From CAYWGR01 sp964458015 (GTDB lineage Bacteria; Planctomycetota; Planctomycetia; Pirellulales; Thermoguttaceae), in assembly GCA_964458015.1 (NCBI GenBank), contig CAYWGR010000122.1:1-16936 (forward strand): a stretch of 16,936 bases of DNA, in the 5' to 3' direction. The stretch's first letter is position 1. The number at the start of each line of letters is the position of its first letter. Shown in pieces: positions 1 through 6,981 of the stretch. Position numbers and translations under genes: made by a program. The notes beneath the pieces are model-generated. The model was given only the letters and a program-made list of their open reading frames with translations, was not told the origin of the DNA and did not search any database.

Positions 1-612
1 GTGTTCGGCGTTTATTGCACCGGCTGCAAGCCGAACTATTCGCCCGAGCCAGCAAGCTTGTCGGGCATTGCACGGACATGCTATGCCGCCAACGCCGGCG
101 AGTGCGGCGAATGGGGATTGTTCTACTACCCGCTCCCAGGCTCGTACGCCGAAGGCGATGCGACCGGCTTCCAATGGTATTCCGGAGCCTCCTACTCGAA
201 ATCACCTAACGGGGTCATCTATCAACATAGTCAAGTAACGATGGGCACGATCCGCGACGGAACCTCGAACACCTACTTGGCCGGCGAGAAGTCGATCGAT
301 TCCGACCACTATGTAGACGGTTGCGACGGCGGCGACGACTGGAGCATGTACACCGGTATGCAGGACGATGTGGTTCGCTCCGTGGGCTATTACGACAACT
401 CGAACGTTTTTCAACCCTATCCGCCGCAACCCGACACGCCCGGCGGCGCGATGACCTATAACAAACACTGGGGCAGCGCCCACGCCTCGGGTTTCAACAT
501 GGCCTTCTGCGACGGATCGGTCCATTCGATCAGTTATTCCGTCAGCGAAGAGGTCCACCGCCGGCTGGGCAACCGCATGGACGGATTGGCCCTCGATAGC
601 AGCAGCTTCTAA
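1..612 (+). CDS. DUF1559 secreted pilin-like protein, 3' part
   Basis: This is the C-terminal part (about 203 residues) of a DUF1559 protein; the gene begins before the window, so the GTG at base 1 is only where the sequence starts. DUF1559 proteins are a large planctomycete family with an N-terminal type IV pilin-like leader and a secreted C-terminal domain; their exact role is not established. Visible family marks are the IRDGTSNTYLAGEK block (about residues 83-96) and the closing HASGFNMAFCDGSVHSI block (about 162-178), which is the family's H-x9-DG motif. Five cysteines fit an exported protein. It converges with the NUDIX gene, stop codons 36 bases apart. The family call is secure; the function is unknown. 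Confidence 0.93.
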   Translation: MFGVYCTGCKPNYSPEPASLSGIARTCYAANAGECGEWGLFYYPLPGSYAEGDATGFQWYSGASYSKSPNGVIYQHSQVTMGTIRDGTSNTYLAGEKSIDSDHYVDGCDGGDDWSMYTGMQDDVVRSVGYYDNSNVFQPYPPQPDTPGGAMTYNKHWGSAHASGFNMAFCDGSVHSISYSVSEEVHRRLGNRMDGLALDSSSF

Positions 613-648
613 TATGACTGCTTATGAGTTGCCGCGATTTCTTTGAGC

Positions 649-1176
649 CTAGCGCATGACGAAATAGAGTCCGGCGTAGACTTTCGGATCAACCATGATC
701 CCGTCACCGCGTTTCGCTTCGAGCCAAGCAGGAACCTGATCGAGCGGAACGACGTGGACTCGAATGTCTTCCGAATGATCGCCTCCACCGAGTCCAACGC
801 GATGCGCCTCGCGTGCAAGGAACATCGTATAGGTTTCCGAAGCGAGTCCCGCGGAGCTCGGGCCTTCAACCAGAGGCGTCATGCGTGAGGCTTCATATCC
901 GGTTTCTTCGAGAAGTTCGCGACGTGCAGCCTCGGCCAGGTCTTCATGCTCGCTGCCGGCGATGTCGCCCGCCAAACCGGCCGGCAGTTCAATGACCGGG
1001 CGGCCTAGGGGAATTCGATATTGCTCGACCAGTAGAAGTTCGCTGTTTTCCGTAACGGCTACAATCACCGCCGCGCCCGAGGAATTGACGCGCTCGACCC
1101 ATTCCCAACCATCTTGGGCAACCAGTCGGGCAAAACGGCCTTCGGCCAACACTCGACGCTGTTCCGGGAGTTTCAT
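649..1176 (-). CDS. NUDIX hydrolase, ADP-ribose pyrophosphatase-like
   Basis: Predicted cytoplasmic hydrolase of a nucleoside diphosphate linked to another group; ADP-ribose or a similar sugar nucleotide is the likeliest substrate. From the chosen ATG (175 residues, MKLPEQRRV) the protein has the order expected of this branch: LLVEQYRIPLGRPVIELPAG, then the NUDIX core with RELLEETGY, then SSAGLASETYTMFLA, which resembles the loop following the box in ADP-ribose pyrophosphatases. The E-x7-REUxEExGU part of the box is intact. The loop between the LPAG motif and that glutamate is stretched by about two residues, so the first Gly of the consensus is displaced. The frame stays open upstream; an ATG at 1204-1206 would add ten residues. 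No strong ribosome site precedes either start. It lies 89 bases downstream of a PEP-CTERM gene on the same strand and could be cotranscribed. Substrate not provable here. Confidence 0.88.
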   Translation of the reverse strand: MKLPEQRRVLAEGRFARLVAQDGWEWVERVNSSGAAVIVAVTENSELLLVEQYRIPLGRPVIELPAGLAGDIAGSEHEDLAEAARRELLEETGYEASRMTPLVEGPSSAGLASETYTMFLAREAHRVGLGGGDHSEDIRVHVVPLDQVPAWLEAKRGDGIMVDPKVYAGLYFVMR

Positions 1177-1265
1177 ATTCAAGAAAAAACACGAGGAAAA
1201 GACCATGCTCGTCGCACGAATGCGGCAATGGCGAGGCTCTGATGAGAAAGACCGTCCCGACGCAA

Positions 1266-2078
1266 TTAGCCGTGTTGCTTCCGGCAACGACGCCACGTAA
1301 AACCACCGAGGACCATGCCCGCGACGGTCAACAATACGAGCGAACCCGGTTCGGGCACGGGGCTCTCCGGCGTGTGCTTGATTCCCGAACCGTTGAGCGT
1401 ATACAACCGCTTGGTGATCAAGCTGGCGGGATAGGCCAATTGAGCGAATGTGTAGTTGATGCCTTTATAGCCGTCGCCCAAGACGATATCGGTGAAACTG
1501 TTGGGGTTGACCGTGCCGAGACCGGTCGGAATGTCGTTGCCGTCGGCATCGGTCATGGTGCCTTTAAAATTCTTGCCGGGTTTGGTGTCATCGATGCCCA
1601 AGTTGATCGAGTAGGTGCCCGCGACTAAGCCCGTGAATTTGAAGGAGCCGTCCGAACCTGTATAAACAACCAAGGAACTGTTGGTATCCCATTTGAGCGT
1701 TACTTTTGCATCGTAGATGGCCCAGTCGCTGCTGTCCACGGAGCCGTTCGCATTGGCGTCATAATAAACCAAGCCGGCAAGTGAAGCTGATTGGCTGTCG
1801 GTGCTGCTGGCCGCGAGAGTGGAATAGGTCAGCTTCGATGCGGAAGCCGTGGAAGAAGAAGAGGTCGTGGAAGTGGAAGATGTTGAGCTAGTAGTCGTTT
1901 TCGGCTTGGAAAACGAGGTGCGCGTAAAGCCGTTCCATTGCCAACTGTTAAGTGTGCCAACCGAGATGGTGCTGCCTAAAGAAGTGGAGGCAAAGAGAAT
2001 CATTGCACCGGTGCACAACGATACAAAGCGCGCATGCCTTGCGCATGCCCAGACGGGCTTCCTGAGTTGCGAGAACAC
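1266..2078 (-). CDS. PEP-CTERM surface protein with SdrD-B-like domain
   Basis: Exported protein of 270 residues. Order: a cationic signal region with a hydrophobic core ending near ASTSLGS (about residues 18-37), a Ser/Thr-rich linker (about 60-85), an Ig-like SdrD-B/Cna-B type fold beginning GLVYYDANANGSVDSSDW (about 106-123) with the typical GSDGSFKFTGLVAGTYSI stretch, and a C-terminal PEP-CTERM sorting signal (VPEPGS, a hydrophobic stretch, then WRRCRKQ). PEP-CTERM tails are recognised by exosortase in other bacteria; none is encoded in this window. DANANGSVDSSDW also resembles a calcium loop or half dockerin. The GTG start is preferred because GGAGG lies nine bases upstream; the ATG at 2092-2094 is out of frame. 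The Ser/Thr linker is a plausible glycosylated spacer (inference). Its role in matrix or surface structure is inferred from the sorting signal only. Confidence 0.87.
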   Translation of the reverse strand: MFSQLRKPVWACARHARFVSLCTGAMILFASTSLGSTISVGTLNSWQWNGFTRTSFSKPKTTTSSTSSTSTTSSSSTASASKLTYSTLAASSTDSQSASLAGLVYYDANANGSVDSSDWAIYDAKVTLKWDTNSSLVVYTGSDGSFKFTGLVAGTYSINLGIDDTKPGKNFKGTMTDADGNDIPTGLGTVNPNSFTDIVLGDGYKGINYTFAQLAYPASLITKRLYTLNGSGIKHTPESPVPEPGSLVLLTVAGMVLGGFTWRRCRKQHG

Positions 2079-2137
2079 GGTACGCTGCCTCCATGGGTAA
2101 GATAAATTACGCGATCTATGTAAAGCACCTTACCGTC

Positions 2138-2165
2138 ATAATATCAAATCTCGCTATATCCGCAA
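2138..2165 (-). promoter_or_regulatory. Candidate sigma-70 promoter of the PEP-CTERM gene
   Basis: On the minus strand TTGCGG (2165-2160) and TATTAT (2143-2138) are separated by 16 bases, about 60 bases upstream of the GTG at 2078. The -35 element overlaps a small inverted repeat (gcaat-gg-attgc, 2162-2173). The match is moderate and the surroundings are AT-rich, so this is a candidate only. Confidence 0.3.
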
Positions 2166-2353
2166 TGGATTGCGCAAGAATTTGCTATTATTTATCGCAT
2201 TTCTTTATTTAAGAATTCGGGTTATACACTCCTACGGGTGGTATGCATTGGTGTTTTTGTCTTTCCTTCCGCCAGTGCTGCCCACACTTCCTGTTCTTTA
2301 CAGTCCAAAATCAAGCATTTGGTCGATATCCGGGGGGGTTGCCCTACGGACCT

Positions 2354-2815
2354 TTAATAGCCTGCCAGTGCCAAGTCGAGGGCGCTGATCGAGGCGGCAC
2401 TTCGACGAACGCCGGTTCCCAAGGTCCGGGCCATCAATTCGTTCACCAACGCGGCATCGAGGTCGTCCAAACCGAGGACGTGGCCCAATTCGTGCTCGAC
2501 GACCGTCAGTAAGTCGATCTTATCGACCGCTTTCGAACTGATCGCGGAGCTGCTGCCCGAAGAGGTGGTCCGGAATTCTTCGTCCGTGCCGGCTGTCGAA
2601 TCCACGAACCAGCCATAGCCCGCGGCATTCGCGTCGATATAAACCGTGTTGCCGTCTGCCAAGCCCAAGGAAGAGCCGGTGAGATTGGAGATGACGAACT
2701 GCGTGCTTTCGAGTTTCTTGACCGCCGCGGCATCCAGATTCAGGGCATCGGCCAAGCGGGCAATGGCCGCCTTGATCACCGAATTAAGTTGGGCCTGGGT
2801 CAAGGACGCCGCCTT
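2354..2815 (-). other. C-terminal metzincin-like module of the exoprotein
   Basis: This stretch encodes about the last 150 residues. The zinc-binding pattern HEXXHXXGXXD is encoded at 2462-2494. It is preceded by a region with LADGNTVYIDANAAGYGWFV and followed by NELMARTLGTGVRR, where the LM could be the Met-turn. Similar terminal modules are known from large planctomycete exoproteins. Whether it cleaves anything, for example its own adhesin or the host polymer, cannot be told from sequence. Confidence 0.6.
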
Positions 2816-5800
2816 GCTCGAAGTCAGTGCGCCGCCGGAGGCCAACAACGAACTCCCGGAACTGGTCCAGTGTCCGATGATCGGTTTCCAACCCGAGCCG
2901 GCGCCGCTAATCGCCAGGGTCAAATTGGCCGCGCCGGCGGTGTTCGTGTTTCTCAAGTAGAATTTTTTCGCGGAAGCGGCATACAGCCCAATCGTATCGA
3001 CGCCGTCGCCGTTCCAATCGCCGGCAATGGGCGTCCAACCGCATTTCGACGTACCGAACTTAAACGTCTTATTGGTCGCTCCCGCGGAATTGGCGTTTCG
3101 CAGGTAGAAGGTTGAAGTGGTCGGATTGTAGACGCCGATCGTGTCGATGCCGTCGCCGTTCCAGTCGCCGACGATGGCTTTATAGCCTTTATTGGCCGTG
3201 CCGAATTTGAAGGTCAAGTTGGCGGAACCATCGGTATTGGAGTTCCGCAAGTAGAACGTGGACGTCTTGGTGTTATACAGTCCGATGGTTTCAATGCCGT
3301 CGCCGTTCCAGTCGCCGGCGATGGGCGTCCATCCGCAACCGTCGGTGCCAAAGGAGACCAGCGTGGCCGTGGCCGTGGCACTGTTGCTATCCAGCAAATA
3401 GAAGGTCGAGGTGGTCGGATCGTAGTAGCCCAAGGTATCCGTGCCGTCGCCGTCCCAGTCGCCCGCGATGGCAACCCAATCGGATTCGACGGCGGCGTAC
3501 GTGAAGCTCGCATCGGCCGCGCCGGTCTTGTTGTTGTATCTCAAGTACGCCGTGCCGGTGGAAGCATTGTATAGGCCAATCGTCGTGGCAACGCTCTTAT
3601 CGTCGTTCTTGATGGTGCCGGTTGCCTTGCTCGTCCCTAAACTGGCATAAGTCGGGTTGCTTAAGGTTACGTAGAAGGTTTCGTTCAACTCGACATCGCT
3701 GTCACCATAGACGGGAATGACGATCTTGGCGGTGGTATCACCTGCGGCAATCGTAACTTTGCCGCTCTTGGCCTTGTAGTCGGTGCCGGCCGTGGCGGTG
3801 CCGTTGCTGGTGGCATAGTAGACCGTCACGGCATAGGAATACGTCTTCGAAAGAGTAACGACAAACGTGAAGGCGTTGGAGCCGGCGTTTTCATTGGCCG
3901 ACACATTGGCGATCGAAACCGTAAGCGGCGTGTCTACATCGACATCCGTCACGGTGATGGTGTCCGTGGCCGAGGTATAACCTGTCGCGGTGGCAGTAAT
4001 CTTAACGCTTTGGTCACCGTCGTAGGTGTTGTCGTCCACGCCGGTGATGGTGAACGTGGCGGATGTTTCGCCGTCCTTGATCGTCACGGTTTGGGTAACG
4101 GTTGCTTCCAGGGCATCACTGGTGGTGAACGTCACAATCAAATCGCCAACCGTCGATCCCGTGCGGGTAACGACGCCCGTAGCCACGCCGCCGTTCTCGG
4201 AAATGCTCGAAGGATCGATGTCGATCGAGAGCGTCTTCGCGACGTCGTCGTCGGTTACCTTCAGCGTGGCGGTGCCTGCGGAATAGTTCAGATTGGACGA
4301 ATCGGCGGCAGTAATGACAACGCTTTGTGTGCCGTCAACGATGCTGTCATCCGCGGCGTTGATGGTAAACGTGCCCGTGGTGCTGCCCTTTATGATTGTC
4401 ACGGTGGTTGTGGCCAAGACCGCCTCCGTGGCATCGTCAGCGGTCAAGGTAATGATCATGTCGGCGGTAGCCGCCTGCGAAAGCGTGATCGTGCCCGTGG
4501 TTTTACCATCTTTCTCGGAGATGCTCGACGGATTGAGTTCAATCGTAATCGTCTTGGCCACATCGTCGTCGGTCACGCTCAGGGAAGCCGTTCCTGTGGT
4601 GTACTCCGAATATTCGGCTTTAATCGTGACGGTTTTGGTTCCGTCTACAGCCGAGTCATCAATAGCGTAGATATCGAAGTCGACGGAGGTTTGGCCTATG
4701 CCAATTGTCACCGTGATGGTGTCGGTATAGGTTCCATCATCTTTCTTAAAGGCGGCTTCGCTCAAATCCGTGCTCGTAATCGTCACTTGAATCGCGGTAT
4801 CTGTTGATCCCGTGCGCGTGACCGTGCCTGTGAACTTGCCTTTTGTTTCGACGACCGAAGAGGAACTGAGCGAAACCGACAAGGTCTTGGCCACATCATC
4901 ATCGGTAACACTGACCGAGGCCGTGGCATCGGTGAAGTCAGTGGCCTTGGCCGTGAGCTTGACGCTTTGCGTGCCATCAACAATGGTGTCGTTGATCACG
5001 TAGATAGGGAAGTCGGCAGAAGTCTTGCCTGCCTCGATCGTTACGACAATGGAATCCGTATATGTTCCCGTATCCTCATCGTAAAAAAGACCAATTTCGC
5101 TTGTGTCGCTACTGGTAATTGTAACCTTGAGCTCATCCGTGGTTGATCCCGTGCGCGTAATGGTGCCCGTGAACTGGCCTTTGCTTTCGATGACCGAAGA
5201 AGAACTGAGCGAAATGGCCAGCGTCTTGGCCACGTCATCATCGGTCACGCTGAGTGTTGCGGTGTCGGTTGTGTAGTTGGTAGCTTCGGCCTTAATCGTG
5301 ACGCTTTGCGTACCGTCAACAATATTGTCGTCGTGTGCATAGATATCGAAGTCCGCCGAGGTTGCGCCCTTCGCAATGGTCACAGTGATGGAGTCGACAT
5401 AGGTTGTTTTAATGACGTTTCCATCTGTGTCTTTGGTTTCAATTTTAAACCAGGCTTCGCTCGTATCGCTGCTGGAAATCGTGACGGTTAACGGGCTGCT
5501 GGTGTCTCCTTGGCGATAGACCGTGCCTACAACCTTACCTGTCGAGCTTTCCGATATCGACGTCGGCGAAAGGGCGACGGTCAAACCGGGCAGTTCATTA
5601 TCCGTCACCGAGATGGTAGCCTTGTCGGTAACCCAACCCGTGGCAGTTGCACGAACCGTGGCGGTTTCCGTGCCCTCGTAGGTCGTGTTGTCGGTCGCAT
5701 TCAAGGTGAATGTCGCCTCGGTGTCGCCAGCATAAATCGTTACGGTCGATGTGGAGGCAGAAAGCCTGGAGGAACCGCCCGTGATTGCCAACGTAATCGT

Positions 5801-6388
5801 CAGGTCCGTGGAAAGTGCTTGGGTAATGCTTACCTTGCCCGTCACTGCTTTCGTGCCTGCAGCCTCGGAAATGCTGGAAGAATTCAGTGTAACATCTAAC
5901 GTGGATTCATCGTCCGTCACCGTGATGTCTTTTGTTCCCGACGTGCAGCCAGTTGCTTTAGCCGTGATTCTAATCGTCTGGGATTGATCGAAGTTACTGT
6001 CATCGACAGCGTCGATATAGAAGGTTGCCGTCGTGTCACCTGCGGCGATCACCAAGGACGTAACGACATTGTGGTCGGCGTCGACGATTTTCGCCTCGTC
6101 GTTGCCGCCGGTCAGATTCAGAGCGCTGAGATTGACCGTGGTGTCTGTCGTTGCCGCCTCCGACAATGTCACGGTGGCATAAGTGGCATGATTGCCGCCG
6201 CTGCTTGTATTGCTTGCATTTTCCAAGAACGTCGAGAGACCGGTCGTCAACGAAATCGTTGTTGCCGACAGCAAATGACGACTTTCCAAGAATTCACACC
6301 TGAGGCGACGATTGAAAGCATCGCGGCGCGAGGCCTTGCCAAAAAGTTTTTCCAGGCGGCTGTTCTTCGATCGTTTTCCGGTGCTCAT
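2354..6388 (-). CDS. Giant calx-beta / FG-GAP-like exoprotein with HEXXH C-terminal module
   Basis: Large modular protein of 1344 residues, probably exported and calcium-binding. Order from the ATG: a basic N-terminus, then FLESRHLLSA (33-42), a variant of the LEPR-XLL motif found near the N-terminus of large planctomycete exoproteins; seven calx-beta-like repeats of 100-118 residues (44-816), each closing on VTDDD or a variant; a canonical calx-beta domain with GTATAGTDY (821-930); five 50-residue propeller-like repeats (933-1175), four with GDWDGDG or GDWNGDG; and a C-terminal module with HELGHVLGLDD (1299-1309), a metzincin-like zinc motif, followed by a short LM turn. A GTG at 6412 would add eight residues, but the ATG has GAGAAG close upstream and a strong promoter ahead. 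No ordinary signal peptide is visible. Adhesion is inferred from the repeats; protease activity is unproven. Confidence 0.9.
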   Translation of the reverse strand: MSTGKRSKNSRLEKLFGKASRRDAFNRRLRCEFLESRHLLSATTISLTTGLSTFLENASNTSSGGNHATYATVTLSEAATTDTTVNLSALNLTGGNDEAKIVDADHNVVTSLVIAAGDTTATFYIDAVDDSNFDQSQTIRITAKATGCTSGTKDITVTDDESTLDVTLNSSSISEAAGTKAVTGKVSITQALSTDLTITLAITGGSSRLSASTSTVTIYAGDTEATFTLNATDNTTYEGTETATVRATATGWVTDKATISVTDNELPGLTVALSPTSISESSTGKVVGTVYRQGDTSSPLTVTISSSDTSEAWFKIETKDTDGNVIKTTYVDSITVTIAKGATSADFDIYAHDDNIVDGTQSVTIKAEATNYTTDTATLSVTDDDVAKTLAISLSSSSVIESKGQFTGTITRTGSTTDELKVTITSSDTSEIGLFYDEDTGTYTDSIVVTIEAGKTSADFPIYVINDTIVDGTQSVKLTAKATDFTDATASVSVTDDDVAKTLSVSLSSSSVVETKGKFTGTVTRTGSTDTAIQVTITSTDLSEAAFKKDDGTYTDTITVTIGIGQTSVDFDIYAIDDSAVDGTKTVTIKAEYSEYTTGTASLSVTDDDVAKTITIELNPSSISEKDGKTTGTITLSQAATADMIITLTADDATEAVLATTTVTIIKGSTTGTFTINAADDSIVDGTQSVVITAADSSNLNYSAGTATLKVTDDDVAKTLSIDIDPSSISENGGVATGVVTRTGSTVGDLIVTFTTSDALEATVTQTVTIKDGETSATFTITGVDDNTYDGDQSVKITATATGYTSATDTITVTDVDVDTPLTVSIANVSANENAGSNAFTFVVTLSKTYSYAVTVYYATSNGTATAGTDYKAKSGKVTIAAGDTTAKIVIPVYGDSDVELNETFYVTLSNPTYASLGTSKATGTIKNDDKSVATTIGLYNASTGTAYLRYNNKTGAADASFTYAAVESDWVAIAGDWDGDGTDTLGYYDPTTSTFYLLDSNSATATATLVSFGTDGCGWTPIAGDWNGDGIETIGLYNTKTSTFYLRNSNTDGSANLTFKFGTANKGYKAIVGDWNGDGIDTIGVYNPTTSTFYLRNANSAGATNKTFKFGTSKCGWTPIAGDWNGDGVDTIGLYAASAKKFYLRNTNTAGAANLTLAISGAGSGWKPIIGHWTSSGSSLLASGGALTSSKAASLTQAQLNSVIKAAIARLADALNLDAAAVKKLESTQFVISNLTGSSLGLADGNTVYIDANAAGYGWFVDSTAGTDEEFRTTSSGSSSAISSKAVDKIDLLTVVEHELGHVLGLDDLDAALVNELMARTLGTGVRRSAASISALDLALAGY
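2864..3592 (-). repeat. Five-unit 150-bp repeat array (FG-GAP-like propeller)
   Basis: The DNA repeats with a period of exactly 150 bp (50 residues): the block around gccgtcgccgttccagtcgcc recurs near 3000, 3150, 3300 and 3450. Each unit encodes IGLYNxxTSTFYLRN followed by PIAGDWNGDG. The DxDGDG or DxNGDG loop resembles the calcium loop of FG-GAP/VCBS repeats. The unit nearest the C-terminus is degenerate, ending IIGHW without the acidic loop. Confidence 0.8.
3941..6259 (-). repeat. Seven calx-beta-like repeats within the exoprotein
   Basis: Seven consecutive units of roughly 100-118 codons. Each opens with L-x-V-x-L-x-x-S-S-[IV]-x-E and closes with an acidic VTDDD, VTDNE or VTDVD turn. The middle units share the linker DDDVAKTL and are closest to each other, which suggests recent duplication. 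Acidic turns at the unit boundaries are typical calcium sites in this fold. Confidence 0.8.
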
Positions 6389-6454
6389 TTTTCTTCTCGC
6401 GGTGAGGTCCACTTGGGCAGACTAGGTGTTCCAGGAAAAGGGTGCGTATTTTCC

Positions 6455-6483
6455 CTTATATCCACGACTGTTTCTTTTGTCAA
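6455..6483 (-). promoter_or_regulatory. Strong sigma-70-type promoter of the giant exoprotein gene
   Basis: On the minus strand a perfect TTGACA (6483-6478) and a TATAAG (6460-6455) are separated by 17 bases. The predicted start of transcription is near 6448, giving a leader of about 60 bases to the ATG at 6388. This is the best housekeeping-type promoter match seen in the window. Confidence 0.65.
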
Positions 6484-6547
6484 AGAAATGTCACGGATTT
6501 TGCCATCGCACCGAACACGAGGCGCCGGAGAGAAGGGCGCAAAGAAC

Positions 6548-6584
6548 GGCCCCATCAGGGGCCATGTTGATAATTATCAACATG
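6548..6584. promoter_or_regulatory. GC hairpin plus 22-bp perfect palindrome
   Basis: ggcccc-atca-ggggcc (6548-6563) forms a 6-bp stem. It runs directly into a 22-bp perfect palindrome with half-site catgttgataa (6563-6584). The palindrome lies about 80 bp upstream of the -35 box of the exoprotein promoter. A perfect dyad of this length looks like an operator for a dimeric regulator (inference); it could instead belong to a small repeat element. Confidence 0.5.
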
Positions 6585-6981
6585 CGAGACGTGGTTAATA
6601 CGTAAAAAACCGGTCTTTTTCGACCCAATCAACATGTTTTCTTGAATCGGCACAATTCAAGTGAGCAAAATTAGCGCAATACGGGTGAGCAAATATTGCA
6701 CAGCCTCCAGTAAAAAATATCGCAAAATATCTTGCGTGGAAGAGCATCCGAGCGTCAGAAAAGAATCTCGTTTGAGAACGAATCTCAACGATTTGTTTTA
6801 TTGCGTCCTAGGTCGCCCATGCACCAAAGCCCGGGCGCCGATCTGACGGGTTGGTCGTCGGAAGGCTGAAAAATAGGCAAACACGTTACCCAACAGTTCA
6901 TTATTAATCAATAAACGCATTGAGCCATCGGCACGACATGCATCTGGCGAATGCTCAACATCGGAAAAGCACACGATCCGT

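Larger units (their letters stand above)
6389..6981. other. Gene-free stretch upstream of the exoprotein gene
   Basis: About 590 bases with no convincing gene; the short open frames here have no recognisable features. It holds the exoprotein promoter (6455-6483), a GC hairpin (6548-6563), a 22-bp perfect palindrome (6563-6584), a 7-bp-stem inverted repeat (cttgaat/attcaag, 6641-6661) and an imperfect 24-bp tandem repeat beginning gtgagcaaa at 6661 and again at 6685. The remaining part to 6981 is AT-rich, and I see no clear terminator for the BBP7 gene in it. Confidence 0.6.

Noticed and set aside
4010..4807. Open frame of 265 codons on the plus strand
   Set aside because: It lies wholly antisense to the calx-beta repeats and has Gly/Arg-rich, repeat-derived composition; the open frame follows from the codon use of the repeats.
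6661..6846. Short plus-strand frame of 61 codons in the gap before BBP7
   Set aside because: No ribosome site, no features, and it covers small tandem repeats; coding is unsupported.
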